In this document: in pieces, positions 1-8,462 of the stretch
Position numbering within the stretch: position 1 is the first letter of the stretch
How the letters are laid out: every line of letters starts with the position of its first letter
NCBI RefSeq assembly: GCF_003438075.1
Contig: NZ_QSTA01000001.1
Location: forward strand, 558,001 to 622,000
Reading direction: 5' to 3'
DNA from: Eubacterium sp. OM08-24
Lineage (GTDB): Bacteria; Bacillota; Clostridia; Oscillospirales; Acutalibacteraceae
Length of the DNA: 64,000 nt
Translations under genes and position numbers: made by a program
Notes under the pieces: generated by a model
What the model was told of the DNA's origin: nothing
The model's input: the letters and a program-made list of their open reading frames with translations, nothing else
The model's database searches: none

Positions 1-348
1 GCCGAATTTTTTTATCCATAGTTTTGTGTGCGTTGACTTGCCCACTCCCGGATCGGCAGAAAAAAGATACGCTTTTTCTTTATAGATAATTGCAGAAGAA
101 TGGAGAAATATTGCATTGAATTTAAGTATTTTTTTATTGAAAATATCGGACATAAAGATATTTTCCAATCCGCCAATGCTCATAAGCATTTTATCATCAT
201 ATTTTTGTCGCACATAATCTTCACGAATTGTAAATTTTATTAAAGGCGGATCATCGCCAAAGTATTGATAATCTTTTGCTTTTGACTCAAATTCCTTAAA
301 ATTGGATTTCAATTTGCACACGATATCTGCTATTTTATAAATCGGCAT
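1..348 (-). CDS. HPr-kinase-like P-loop kinase, N-terminal part (runs off the left edge)
   Basis: The first 116 residues are visible; the gene starts at ATG 348 and continues beyond base 1. Residues about 97-106 (SADPGVGKST) are a Walker A P-loop, preceded by FLHSSAIIYK and followed by HTKLW. This arrangement is typical of the short HprK/PEPCK-related ATP-binding proteins found in clostridial peptide clusters. True HPr kinase has a longer N-terminal domain and its P-loop near residue 150, so this is not hprK itself. The gene has its own promoter just downstream of the terminator of the LRR-dockerin gene. Substrate is unknown; related kinases in lasso-peptide clusters phosphorylate the peptide, which makes the nearby 53-residue peptide a candidate, by inference only. 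Confidence 0.75.
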   Translation of the reverse strand, partial: MPIYKIADIVCKLKSNFKEFESKAKDYQYFGDDPPLIKFTIREDYVRQKYDDKMLMSIGGLENIFMSDIFNKKILKFNAIFLHSSAIIYKEKAYLFSADPGVGKSTHTKLWIKKFG

Positions 349-363
349 AACATCACCAAATAT

Positions 364-392
364 ATTATATTACAATATCTGAAAATAAGCAA
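364..392 (-). promoter_or_regulatory. Promoter of the HprK-like kinase
   Basis: On the minus strand TTGCTT (387-392) and TATAAT (364-369) are separated by 17 bases, with the kinase start about 16 bases beyond the -10 box. The -35 box lies in the T-rich tail of the upstream terminator, so the kinase is transcribed independently of the dockerin operon or by read-through. Confidence 0.65.
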
Positions 393-423
393 CAAAAAGC
401 ACAGATGTTGCCACCTGTGCTTT
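391..423 (-). terminator. Rho-independent terminator after the LRR-dockerin gene
   Basis: A 12-bp stem (396-407 with 412-423) closes a GCAA tetraloop on the minus strand and is followed by TTTTTGTTG. It starts 12 bases after the stop codon of the dockerin gene. Confidence 0.85.
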
Positions 424-434
424 TAATTGAATTA

Positions 435-1316
435 TTAGTTTTCGCTGCTTGCAATGAATGTCTGAATATCTGTAACATCGAGAACATCAATGTTGTCGTC
501 TTTATTGAAGTTAGCGACAGTCAAAGCGTCTTTTGATGTTATGACTTCGGTTTCACCTGCGATGTAGCGCTGAAGTAAGGTTACATCGTTTACATCTACT
601 TTGCCGTCAAGGTTGACATCGCCGAGAAGAATTTTCTTGTCAAGAGATACAAAGTTAATTCCGTTTTCCTCTGCATAAGTTTCAGCATAAGAATTTGTAT
701 AACCGAAAATTGTAAGTTTATCACAATTCAAAAATGCTTTGGCAGAAATATTTTTAACTGTTTTCGGAATAACGACTTTTTCAAGAGAGGTGCAACCTGC
801 AAATGAAAAATCCGAAATTGTACCGACAGAATTAGGAACCGTAAACTCGGTTAAAGAAGTGCAGTTCTGGAAAGTCTGTCCTTTAATTTCTGAAATATTA
901 GAACTGATATTTACAGATGTCAAAGAAGTACAGCCCATAAATGCGGCATAACCGATTTTATCAAGCGTCATAGGAATATTGACCGACTTCAAAGAAGTAC
1001 AGCCGCTAAAAGCAAACTCACCGATTACATCTATTGATTTTGCATTTGAAAATGAAATATTTTCAATCGCTGTGTTATTCAAAAATGCGTAATCAGCAAT
1101 TTCCAAAACAGTGTAGGTTGAGAGCTTATTAGGAACAACAACATCTGTTTTAGAGTCGGTGTATCCGTAAATTCTGCAATTAAACTGGCTTATAGGTGAA
1201 TATTTAAAACCGTTTTCTTCAAAATATGTAGCTGCGTTAGCAGATACAAAAGCTGACATTGTGAATATTAATACAAGCATAACACTTGCAATTCTTACGA
1301 ATTTTTTAGTTTTCAT
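435..1316 (-). CDS. Secreted BspA-type leucine-rich-repeat protein with C-terminal dockerin
   Basis: 293 residues. A signal peptide (about 1-28, positive KTKK then a hydrophobic run ending SANA) is followed by BspA-like LRR_5 repeats (about 45-215; recurring units such as FAGCTSLEKVVIP and FSGCTSLKSVNIP). The C-terminus (about 227-290) is a type I dockerin with two calcium-loop segments, GDVNLDGKVDVNDVTLLQ and NFNKDDNIDVLDVTDIQ. Dockerins dock secreted proteins onto cohesin scaffoldins; BspA repeats are usually adhesive. It begins 6 bases after the stop of the 53-residue peptide gene and has no strong ribosome site of its own, so translational coupling to that gene is likely. It has the same layout as the protein at 17568-18392. 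Confidence 0.9.
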   Translation of the reverse strand: MKTKKFVRIASVMLVLIFTMSAFVSANAATYFEENGFKYSPISQFNCRIYGYTDSKTDVVVPNKLSTYTVLEIADYAFLNNTAIENISFSNAKSIDVIGEFAFSGCTSLKSVNIPMTLDKIGYAAFMGCTSLTSVNISSNISEIKGQTFQNCTSLTEFTVPNSVGTISDFSFAGCTSLEKVVIPKTVKNISAKAFLNCDKLTIFGYTNSYAETYAEENGINFVSLDKKILLGDVNLDGKVDVNDVTLLQRYIAGETEVITSKDALTVANFNKDDNIDVLDVTDIQTFIASSEN

Positions 1317-1322
1317 AACAAA

Positions 1323-1484
1323 TTACCATTCTACATCAGCACCATCAGTAGCAATAACATCAGGGTTGCTCTGTTTAATTCTTTGCAATTCAACATCATC
1401 GTTCTCACTGCCAGCGAGAATATTCTCAAATGAGAATTTAGTTACTTCAACTTCAGGCGAAGAATAAACCTTTTTGTTTTTCAT
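1323..1484 (-). CDS. Small acidic peptide with YxxP leader motif; possible RiPP precursor
   Basis: 53 residues, starting MKNKKVYSSPEVEVTKF and ending DGADVEW. A strong ribosome site (TTATGGAGG, 6-7 bases before the ATG) supports translation. The N-terminal half contains Y-x-x-P followed by a V/E-rich segment and FxxENI, the kind of leader that RRE domains recognise in lasso-peptide precursors; an LAGS segment follows and the C-terminal half is acidic and ends in Trp. It has no signal peptide, transmembrane segment or cysteine. It sits between two secreted-protein genes and close to an HprK-like kinase. The product is not recognised; a modified or signalling peptide is inference, and it could instead be a small regulator. 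Confidence 0.7.
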   Translation of the reverse strand: MKNKKVYSSPEVEVTKFSFENILAGSENDDVELQRIKQSNPDVIATDGADVEW

Positions 1485-1510
1485 TCAAATACCTCCATAA
1501 GTATTTTAAC

Positions 1511-1538
1511 GGCAAGGCAGATTTTACTCTGCCCTGCC
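1511..1538 (-). other. Intercistronic stem-loop
   Basis: An 11-bp stem (1511-1521 with 1528-1538, one G-U pair on the minus strand) with a six-base loop lies between the 1733-codon gene and the peptide gene, just before the peptide ribosome site. There is no U-tract after it on the minus strand, so it is more likely an RNA processing or stability element, or a partial terminator, than a full stop. Confidence 0.55.
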
Positions 1539-1553
1539 AAAAAATTCAAATCA

Positions 1554-4500
1554 TCAAACTGTTGCGTCAGGACCCAAGTTGATGTTTGCTAAGTCAGAAG
1601 TAATATATGTAAGGTTACCGATATCATACATATTCATATAAACAGGATCACTTAAGTAAATCTTTCCTGAAACTGTATCATAAATATATGAGTAAACCTT
1701 CATAACATTCTGCTGTGATGTTTCACTGTTCTTGAATCTTAAGTAGTACTCAATTCTATTCTTTACAGAAATATTTGAGTTCTTAATCTCATATCTGTAA
1801 ACATTTCTGTCAGCACTTTCGCTATCAACTTTATAAGTGCCTACCTTACCGTTTGCAGTTGCATCCTTAACCAAATTGCCAATAGCATCTTTATTAGAAG
1901 TTGTTTCATAAGACTTGAGATCATTAATATCGTTATATTTTGCAACGACTTCAAAGGCAACTCCAACCTTGATATTAGCATTATTCTTGATGAGTTCCTG
2001 ATCCTTATCAAAGCTGAGAGCAAAGTCTGTGTAGAGGTAATCGGTCTTAGTAGCACCTGTATTAAGTGTTTCGCCGTCACCCTTTACACCGTCGCCTGTT
2101 GTCCACTGGTTTCTTGTGTACTCAAGGAGTCTGATGCTTGCCTGAGCCTCTTTAATATCTTCCTTAGCAAATCTGTCTGCATATACAGGAACGATATAGT
2201 AGTTCTGATAGCTTACATAGTTATATTCCTTAGAATATGACTTAGCAATGAGGTTTTTATAACCGTCAAGCTTAGAAAGTTCTGTTAATCTTACTGACAT
2301 ATCTGTATTAGGATTAGCCATATAATTCTTAACTGCATCGCTAAACTGCTGTGCGCTATCTCTGTTATCAAAGATTGCCCAGTAGCTGAGTTCATACTCA
2401 GGAGCGTCATCTGCGGTTGAATACTTAATAGTATCAGGGAACTCGGTTGTGCCTGTCTTGTAGAGGTACTCACCGTTTGAAACAGCCAATTCGCCATACT
2501 TAACAGTTTCAGGTTTTGTCCATCCATCGTCAACAGCAAGTGCTGTAATTGTAAGATCTGAAGATTTAGTAGTAGCATCAACAGTAGCGATATAGCCCTT
2601 GATTACTGCATGATCAATATCCCACTTAATCTCATTTCTGAAGTTAGATACAAACGGAGCTTTCTTTGTGATGAATTCTTTGCTAAGCTGATCTTTCTTA
2701 AGATTGGCAGCTTCATTTGCAGCCCACATTTCCTCTAACTCAATACCTGATACTTTATCCTTAATAACATAACTCTGTTTACCGTCAAGTCTTGTTTCAT
2801 AAGTGTAAGTAATCGTGTATTCGAGTGGATTTGATTTGATATTTGAATAGAACGGAATGTTTGACTTGATAAGTCTGTATGAAGTATTATGATCAACATC
2901 TTCATATGATTCAAACAATTCCTTAATTGTTTTACTAACCTCGTAAGTCTTTTCGCCTGTACCTGTTACACCTGAATTGTAATGTTCCTTGTTGCTGTTA
3001 TAGAAATCTTCAACAGTATCATTACCGTAAGGAACAGTTCTAAGTGTAGCCTTAATGCTGTATTCGCTTGTATAGACAACATATCTTGCAGGAACTACAA
3101 GGTTACCTGAAGTTTCAGCAATTGTAGCTTTAACAGCACCGGTCTTGTCAACGATGTCTGCCTTAATAAAAGTTTTGCCATCTGCAGAGCCTGCAAGCAA
3201 TGTGTGTGAAAGTGTTAATGTGCCGCTTGGAGTTGGAATAAAGCGAGCAACATAAGTTGCGTTGTTTGTCATTGGGAAGTCAGCATCGGACTCATTTGTA
3301 ATGAATGAATAACCGTCAGAGGTCTTAAGGTACCAGCCAATGAAATAGTAATTAGCATTGGCGTCTGTTTGAGCATGAACACTGAAGTTACCGCCGTCGA
3401 CTATACCCTGACAAGTTGTCTTGCCGTTGGAATCAGCATTTGTAAAGTAAGCCTGAGCTTTAGTATTTACACCAACATTGCTGCCTTCAACAAATGCATC
3501 TTCAACAAACGGAGAAGTACCGTCTGCTTTGTACTCAATCTTAACATTAGCGGAAATCTTCTGAGCTTTCTTAGAGAAATACCAACGGCCGTCAGCACGA
3601 GTACCCTTATCATCACCGCCGAAATTTGACTTTTCATAAGCAATCATTACAGGATATTTAGCATATAACTCGAGTTTTTCATAAGCTTCCTTGTAAGTAG
3701 GGTCAACCTTGCTCTTATCAATAAGGCTAGAACAGTTGATTGTAGTAATGTATTTACCTTCATGGTCATATACTGACCACTCGGTAGCATATTTACCAAT
3801 ATTTTTAATTTCCTTATAACCGTTAGATATTACTGTAAGATAATTGCTGTCATAAGCAGCAGTCCAATCTTTTGAAAGAATATTTCCAAAGATGTCAACG
3901 ATATTACCATAGTAATCCTTAAGCGGTTCAAGCTCTTTTTTATTATAAGTAGAGCTGCTTAAACCTGCCTGTGAAGGCTTGTTATCTGTTGTAGTTCTGT
4001 AACGGAAGTCGAAGATAATATTATCTACATCATTAGTTTCAGAAAGCTTGTAGAAGTCGTCATAGTCATAAGTCTGGCAGTTATCATTAATCTGGTCTTT
4101 AAAATTACCACTATGGATACTATCCCAGATATAGTTGTTCAATGTGATACCTGATACCTTATTTGTAACATTACCGTTAAGGTACTTAGGAATCTGCATT
4201 GAATATTTACCACCCTCGTATACCAAAGGCTGACCGGGATAACCGCCAAGCGCATTCTTATTAGGAGAATTATATTCGCCTTCTAATACGCCATCTACGT
4301 ATTTTTGTTCATCTACACCGTTTGTGTACCAAGCCTGAACAGCAACTGTGTTGCCCCACTTTTTCTGTACTGTTTCGTCAAAGCCCTCTACATAGAATGT
4401 AACGGTATCTTTGTCATCAATGTAGTAGTAAACAGGTGTGATTTCGATAAACTTATCTGTGCAATCCTCAGGAACCGTATATTCAAATGAATAAACACCG

Positions 4501-6755
4501 TTTGCTTTATCAGCAGCCGAGCTGTTGATTATGCCGTAAGAATAGCCGTTCACAGAGAATGCTTTTACATAGTATTCGCTTCTGTAAGGCTTTGCAATTG
4601 TAGTTGTAACTGTAATTGTTGAGCCTAACTTTGCGTAGCCTTCTTCATAATAATCAGCAGATTTCTTCTTAGTTACATCATCGCCTGTGTAAGAAATTAC
4701 AGTATCTGCCATATCAGCGTACTTCTGATATTTAGCTCTGACAGTACCGTCTTTAGCATATACTTTAACTCTCGAAGAAACTGTGCCTGTAGCATCAGGA
4801 ATAATCTCATAAGTTGTAGCCTTTGTAGAGTCAGTTGAACTCTCAACAATGTCAGTACCGTTGTAGTAACCGAGGTTAACCTTTACGCTTGAAATAGTAT
4901 CTGCATAATCATCAAGTACTCTAAACCTTGCGAAAAATACTTGTACACTGGAAGATGTGCCTTCCTTAGGCAACCAATGGTCGCTTTTGCCGCAGTCAAG
5001 ATACTTTTTATTAGATTCATTAGCAAAAGCTTCGGAATTATTGTAATTATCATACGCATATTCCCATGATGTTGACTTACCTGCTGAATTAGAAATCATA
5101 AAACAATATGTTTTAGAGGTGTCAAAGTCTGCGCTGTCAAAGTAAGCATACACCTGTCCATCTGCATCACAGTAAAGGTTGAGATACTTTGTGAAAGTAC
5201 TCGGGTTTGAACTGCTGTCGCTGTAAATGAGGTAAAGATTCGGAATCACAGCACCTGTAGCTTCAGCAAACTTTGCAAATACATCAGTGTCTTTTGTAAG
5301 TTTAAATGTGTATGTTGTATTTGTTGAAAGGCAATCGCTTGTACCGTTGATATCTGAGTACCAACCTTTAAATACATAACCTTCCTTAGCAACAGCATTA
5401 AATGTTACCTCTGTACCATACGGATGTGCGCCTTCAACTATAGAAGTGCCATTGCTCGAACAGCTGAAAGTACCCATTGTATCACTACTGCCTGTTGCAT
5501 AACCAAAGCCTAAACGGCAATCCGGTTTTGGTGCAAATGTAGCAGAAACAGTTACATTGCTTTCAGGCATTTTGTAAGAACCGTCACTGTTAGGATTGAT
5601 AGGATTATCGCTTGCATCTTTTACAGTAATAGCATCAAGCTCATAACCGTCATTCGGTGTGGCTGTTACTGTAAATGTCTTTCCTGCCGCAAGTGAGGTA
5701 GCAGAAGTTTCAACTTTACCGTTTGTGATATTTGAATCAACAGTTACATTGTATTTAGTGGTAGGTACTGTACTGCCATATGTTGACCAAGTACCGTTTT
5801 TTGCACTGTAAACTTTACCTGCTAATGGTACTCTATTTTGTTCAGCCTTTTTTGTACCACTGCTGTCTGCTCTAAAAATAATACAATCGTAATCGCTTAA
5901 ACTTCCAGTAGTCGGTGTAAATCCATATATATCATAACCATCTTCATCAGTTGTTATATATGTCATTTTTGGATAGTCATTCCATTTTGTTAAAACATCT
6001 CCCCCGTTTTTCCAAATATGAACGCCATAAGGAGAAGTCCAATCACTATCCATTCTCAAATATACAGTATTTGAAGGATCAAACGTACTGTTTTCAGTAG
6101 TAATATCAATGGTAACATCATCAGTACCGGAAGCCAAAGTATAAGTACCGCTTGTACCAAGATCAGTGCTACCCTGCATTACTTTTGAAAGTGAATAGCC
6201 TCTGTTAGGTTCAACTGTAAGTGTATAAGATTTATCATTATCAACAGTTACAGCAGTACCGCTTGTGAGAGTAGTGTCACCAAGGTTTACAGTTGCATTT
6301 CTGAAGTTTGCAGTTACTTTATGAGTGGTAGTAGAAGTTGAGTAATCTTTCCACTCTCCTCCATTACCGGCATCATTTACAACATATATCTTGGAAGTGT
6401 AATTATTAATTGATTCATTTTTAATTATGTCTCTTATATTTTCTTTTACATTATCGCCTTGCTTAAAATGTAAATTGACACCATTACTATCATTATAAAG
6501 ATTACAAGAATACACTTGTTTTCCTTCAAATGTTTTTCCAGAAACAGCAGTAGCTGGGTACCAATAACCTGATTCAGTACCACCCAAGTTTTCTGGCCAA
6601 ACTTCATACGATCCGGAATAAGCAAAATAAAGTGTGGTACTTTTATCCGCCGCATTCGAAGTAACCATACCGACAAGCATAGTCGAAAGCATCATCATAA
6701 CAGCAAGCACAATAGAAATCGACTGTTTGCCAATACGCTTGAAATTAGTTTTCAT
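1554..6755 (-). CDS. Very large secreted multi-modular protein (starch-binding-like and InlB-type repeats)
   Basis: 1733 residues with a signal peptide (about 1-36, ending SNAADK). Two modules resemble starch-binding CBM26-type folds: residues about 38-145 (TTLYFAYSG, W-rich) and 226-325 (NTVYLRMDSDWTSPYGVHIW). Between and after them are divergent InlB/Flg_new-type beta repeats (about 146-222, 332-410, 412-495 with GYVFKGWY, and about 1045-1170 with YYFIGWYLK). The rest is beta-rich and unrecognised. There is no dockerin, sortase motif or C-terminal membrane anchor, so retention on the cell is unexplained. A GGAGG ribosome site precedes the ATG. It is the first gene after a strong promoter and a structured leader, upstream of the peptide and LRR-dockerin genes. 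Surface glycan binding is the best guess. Confidence 0.85.
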   Translation of the reverse strand: MKTNFKRIGKQSISIVLAVMMMLSTMLVGMVTSNAADKSTTLYFAYSGSYEVWPENLGGTESGYWYPATAVSGKTFEGKQVYSCNLYNDSNGVNLHFKQGDNVKENIRDIIKNESINNYTSKIYVVNDAGNGGEWKDYSTSTTTHKVTANFRNATVNLGDTTLTSGTAVTVDNDKSYTLTVEPNRGYSLSKVMQGSTDLGTSGTYTLASGTDDVTIDITTENSTFDPSNTVYLRMDSDWTSPYGVHIWKNGGDVLTKWNDYPKMTYITTDEDGYDIYGFTPTTGSLSDYDCIIFRADSSGTKKAEQNRVPLAGKVYSAKNGTWSTYGSTVPTTKYNVTVDSNITNGKVETSATSLAAGKTFTVTATPNDGYELDAITVKDASDNPINPNSDGSYKMPESNVTVSATFAPKPDCRLGFGYATGSSDTMGTFSCSSNGTSIVEGAHPYGTEVTFNAVAKEGYVFKGWYSDINGTSDCLSTNTTYTFKLTKDTDVFAKFAEATGAVIPNLYLIYSDSSSNPSTFTKYLNLYCDADGQVYAYFDSADFDTSKTYCFMISNSAGKSTSWEYAYDNYNNSEAFANESNKKYLDCGKSDHWLPKEGTSSSVQVFFARFRVLDDYADTISSVKVNLGYYNGTDIVESSTDSTKATTYEIIPDATGTVSSRVKVYAKDGTVRAKYQKYADMADTVISYTGDDVTKKKSADYYEEGYAKLGSTITVTTTIAKPYRSEYYVKAFSVNGYSYGIINSSAADKANGVYSFEYTVPEDCTDKFIEITPVYYYIDDKDTVTFYVEGFDETVQKKWGNTVAVQAWYTNGVDEQKYVDGVLEGEYNSPNKNALGGYPGQPLVYEGGKYSMQIPKYLNGNVTNKVSGITLNNYIWDSIHSGNFKDQINDNCQTYDYDDFYKLSETNDVDNIIFDFRYRTTTDNKPSQAGLSSSTYNKKELEPLKDYYGNIVDIFGNILSKDWTAAYDSNYLTVISNGYKEIKNIGKYATEWSVYDHEGKYITTINCSSLIDKSKVDPTYKEAYEKLELYAKYPVMIAYEKSNFGGDDKGTRADGRWYFSKKAQKISANVKIEYKADGTSPFVEDAFVEGSNVGVNTKAQAYFTNADSNGKTTCQGIVDGGNFSVHAQTDANANYYFIGWYLKTSDGYSFITNESDADFPMTNNATYVARFIPTPSGTLTLSHTLLAGSADGKTFIKADIVDKTGAVKATIAETSGNLVVPARYVVYTSEYSIKATLRTVPYGNDTVEDFYNSNKEHYNSGVTGTGEKTYEVSKTIKELFESYEDVDHNTSYRLIKSNIPFYSNIKSNPLEYTITYTYETRLDGKQSYVIKDKVSGIELEEMWAANEAANLKKDQLSKEFITKKAPFVSNFRNEIKWDIDHAVIKGYIATVDATTKSSDLTITALAVDDGWTKPETVKYGELAVSNGEYLYKTGTTEFPDTIKYSTADDAPEYELSYWAIFDNRDSAQQFSDAVKNYMANPNTDMSVRLTELSKLDGYKNLIAKSYSKEYNYVSYQNYYIVPVYADRFAKEDIKEAQASIRLLEYTRNQWTTGDGVKGDGETLNTGATKTDYLYTDFALSFDKDQELIKNNANIKVGVAFEVVAKYNDINDLKSYETTSNKDAIGNLVKDATANGKVGTYKVDSESADRNVYRYEIKNSNISVKNRIEYYLRFKNSETSQQNVMKVYSYIYDTVSGKIYLSDPVYMNMYDIGNLTYITSDLANINLGPDATV

Positions 6756-6786
6756 TTTTTATTACCTCCATTAAAAAAATTGAAAT

Positions 6787-6904
6787 ATATGAGCCGAATA
6801 AGTCTGAACCGTCCGAGAGGGAAGTTTTGCTTTGACGGCGACCGCTTTTACCGACTGACCTTCGGTGAGTTTGCTGTATTCGGCAGTCAGACCGTATACT
6901 AACC
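6787..6904 (-). promoter_or_regulatory. GC-rich structured 5' leader of the large secreted protein
   Basis: About 118 bases of much higher GC than the flanking AT-rich DNA lie between promoter and start codon. They contain two perfect complementary pairs, 6793-6800 with 6877-6884 (8 bp) and 6802-6807 with 6887-6892 (6 bp), in interleaved order, so they must form a pseudoknot or exclude each other. A small hairpin (6850-6854 with 6862-6866) exposes a loop complementary to 6886-6890. This is what a riboswitch or other structured leader looks like, but I do not recognise the class; a dispersed intergenic repeat is the alternative. Confidence 0.5.
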
Positions 6905-6923
6905 CATATTTTTATTCCTTAAC

Positions 6924-6952
6924 ATTATAACATTTTTAGGTTTTTATTTCAA
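6924..6952 (-). promoter_or_regulatory. Strong promoter for the large-protein/peptide/dockerin operon
   Basis: TTGAAA (6947-6952) and TATAAT (6924-6929) are separated by 17 bases on the minus strand. Initiation would be about 6917, giving a 5' leader of about 160 bases that includes the structured element. Confidence 0.75.
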
Positions 6953-7187
6953 TATTTTTTTGATGTTTTGTCGATTTTGACTTTTCTTTATTAATTATAT
7001 ACAAATCATATATATAATTATTGTGCAATAATAATATTTTAAATTACTTCAAAGAATTATAATTTTATAAATTTTTTATAATAAAAAATTTTTGCTGTCA
7101 ATATGCATAATTTGCGTTAGTTTTGTACTTATTTATTACAACCGCACTTTTTCAGCAATATTTTTTACAATAAAGCATTATACCAAA

Positions 7188-7222
7188 AGAAAAAGCCTTG
7201 CCGAAATCGACAAGACTTTTTT
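7188..7222 (-). terminator. Terminator after tRNA-Ser
   Basis: A 10-bp stem (7191-7200 with 7211-7220, one G-U on the minus strand) is followed by a T-rich tract, just downstream of the tRNA 3' end. Confidence 0.75.
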
Positions 7223-7229
7223 AAAATTA

Positions 7230-7322
7230 TGGCGGAGAGAAGGGGATTCGAACCCCTGGTACGGTGATTACCGTACACATGATTTCCAATCATGCTCCTT
7301 CGGCCAGCTCGGACATCTCTCC
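7230..7322 (-). tRNA. tRNA-Ser (anticodon GGA)
   Basis: The minus strand reads as a class II tRNA with a 7-bp acceptor stem (7234-7240 with 7316-7322), a long variable arm (ACGGTGATTACCGT palindrome), the GGTTCGAAT T-loop, an encoded CCA (7230-7232) and anticodon loop TTGGAAA, giving GGA, which reads UCC/UCU. It has its own promoter and terminator. Confidence 0.97.
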
Positions 7323-7335
7323 AAAGACAATGATT

Positions 7336-7364
7336 ATTATATCAAATAGAAAAGTGAAAATCAA
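7336..7364 (-). promoter_or_regulatory. Promoter of tRNA-Ser
   Basis: TTGATT (7359-7364) and TATAAT (7336-7341) are 17 bases apart on the minus strand, with the tRNA 5' end 13 bases beyond the -10 box. Confidence 0.7.
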
Positions 7365-7390
7365 GACTTTTTTCAAATTTATTGATACTT

Positions 7391-8269
7391 TTACTCACTT
7401 TCTCTGATTGCCTTATTAATGTAGTTAAGCACACGCTTTTTGTCTGCGCTCCACATGGGTGCGACAAGAATATTTTTGTCGCCGTCACCTGTAAGACGAT
7501 GTATTACTGTTGTTTTTGGAATAGCTTGCAGGCATTTTACAAGAATTTCGGTATATTTTTCAAGCGAAAGTACAGAAACATTACCCTTATAATATTCATC
7601 GCACAAGTCGGTACCCTTTAATATGTGCAACAGCTGTAACTTAATGCCGTCAGAACATTCGCCTGCATACCTTGCGCTTTCAACTATCATATCATCGGTT
7701 TCATTTGGCAAGCCTATAATAATGTGGGTTATTACGCTTATCCCCTCTTTGTGCAATCGCTTTACGGCATCATCATACACGCTTAAGTCATATCCACGGC
7801 GAATATAGTCTGCCGTGCTTTTATGAACAGTCTGCAATCCAAGCTCTACCCATACGGGTTTAATTTTATTGAGCCTTGACAGCAAACCGATAACTTCGTC
7901 GGGCAGGCAGTCGGGACGAGTGGCAACAGAAAGCGCCACAATTTCATCGGGCGCAATAGCCTCGGTAAAAATTTTTTCGAGATACTCAACAGGCGCATAG
8001 GTATTTGTAAACGGCTGAAAATACGCAATAAACTTTTTGCAATCGGTTTTCCTGCATATTCTCTCCTTTGCCTGCGCTATCTGCTCGGTTATACTGAGAT
8101 TTCTGCTTGCGGAAAATTCGCCCGAACCTCCCCTACTGCAAAAAATACAGCCTCGGGTGTCAATTTTGCCGTCACGGTTAGGGCAAGTCATACCGCCGTC
8201 AAGTGAGATTTTATACACCTTTTCGCCAAAGGTGTTTTTTAAATATTCGTTCAGAGAATAATAATACAT
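7391..8269 (-). CDS. Radical SAM protein, TIGR01212/YhcC family
   Basis: The start at 8269 is chosen because it follows a good ribosome site (GGAG, 5 bases); an ATG nine codons earlier has none. 292 residues. Near the N-terminus, CPNRDGKIDTRGCIFC carries a cysteine pattern of the YhcC/TIGR01212 family, followed by a GGSGEFSA segment and conserved YFQPFTNTYAP and GLQT segments. Radical SAM enzymes bind a 4Fe-4S cluster and cleave S-adenosylmethionine. The exact substrate of this family is not known to me; a role in RNA or metabolite modification is a family-level guess. Confidence 0.88.
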   Translation of the reverse strand: MYYYSLNEYLKNTFGEKVYKISLDGGMTCPNRDGKIDTRGCIFCSRGGSGEFSASRNLSITEQIAQAKERICRKTDCKKFIAYFQPFTNTYAPVEYLEKIFTEAIAPDEIVALSVATRPDCLPDEVIGLLSRLNKIKPVWVELGLQTVHKSTADYIRRGYDLSVYDDAVKRLHKEGISVITHIIIGLPNETDDMIVESARYAGECSDGIKLQLLHILKGTDLCDEYYKGNVSVLSLEKYTEILVKCLQAIPKTTVIHRLTGDGDKNILVAPMWSADKKRVLNYINKAIRESE

Positions 8270-8285
8270 AACTGCTCCGTTTTCG

Positions 8286-8324
8286 GTAAAATGCAAAGTG
8301 ACCGACTATGTCGGCCACTGCATT
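8286..8324 (-). terminator. Strong hairpin, probable terminator or leader structure before the YhcC gene
   Basis: A 9-bp stem (8298-8306 with 8310-8318, loop of 3, one G-U on the minus strand) extends after a two-base bulge by a further 6 bp (8290-8295 with 8319-8324), then TTTT follows on the minus strand. It could end read-through from the radical SAM operon at 8604-13965. Confidence 0.55.
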
Positions 8325-8462
8325 GGTTAAAAAAATTTAGAAGAGGAAAATCTATGAAAATGTCTTATTAGCTTTATTGTGCTTATATAATAACCCTGCT
8401 TTGTGATGATTATATGAATAGAAGTACAATAATATGTGAAACATTGTGAGTTTTATCAAAAA

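Noticed and set aside
1..348. Classical HPr kinase/phosphorylase
   Set aside because: The P-loop is near residue 100 and the N-terminal domain does not match HprK.
6787..6904. 43-codon open frame across the structured leader
   Set aside because: It has no start codon and an upstream stop; likely a by-product of the structured, GC-rich sequence.
6966..6975. Spo0A box upstream of the left operon promoter (TTTGTCGAT)
   Set aside because: One mismatch to the 0A consensus in AT-rich DNA is too weak to support a regulatory site.
7092..7349. 85-residue plus-strand reading through tRNA-Ser
   Set aside because: It is the antisense of a tRNA gene with no ribosome site.
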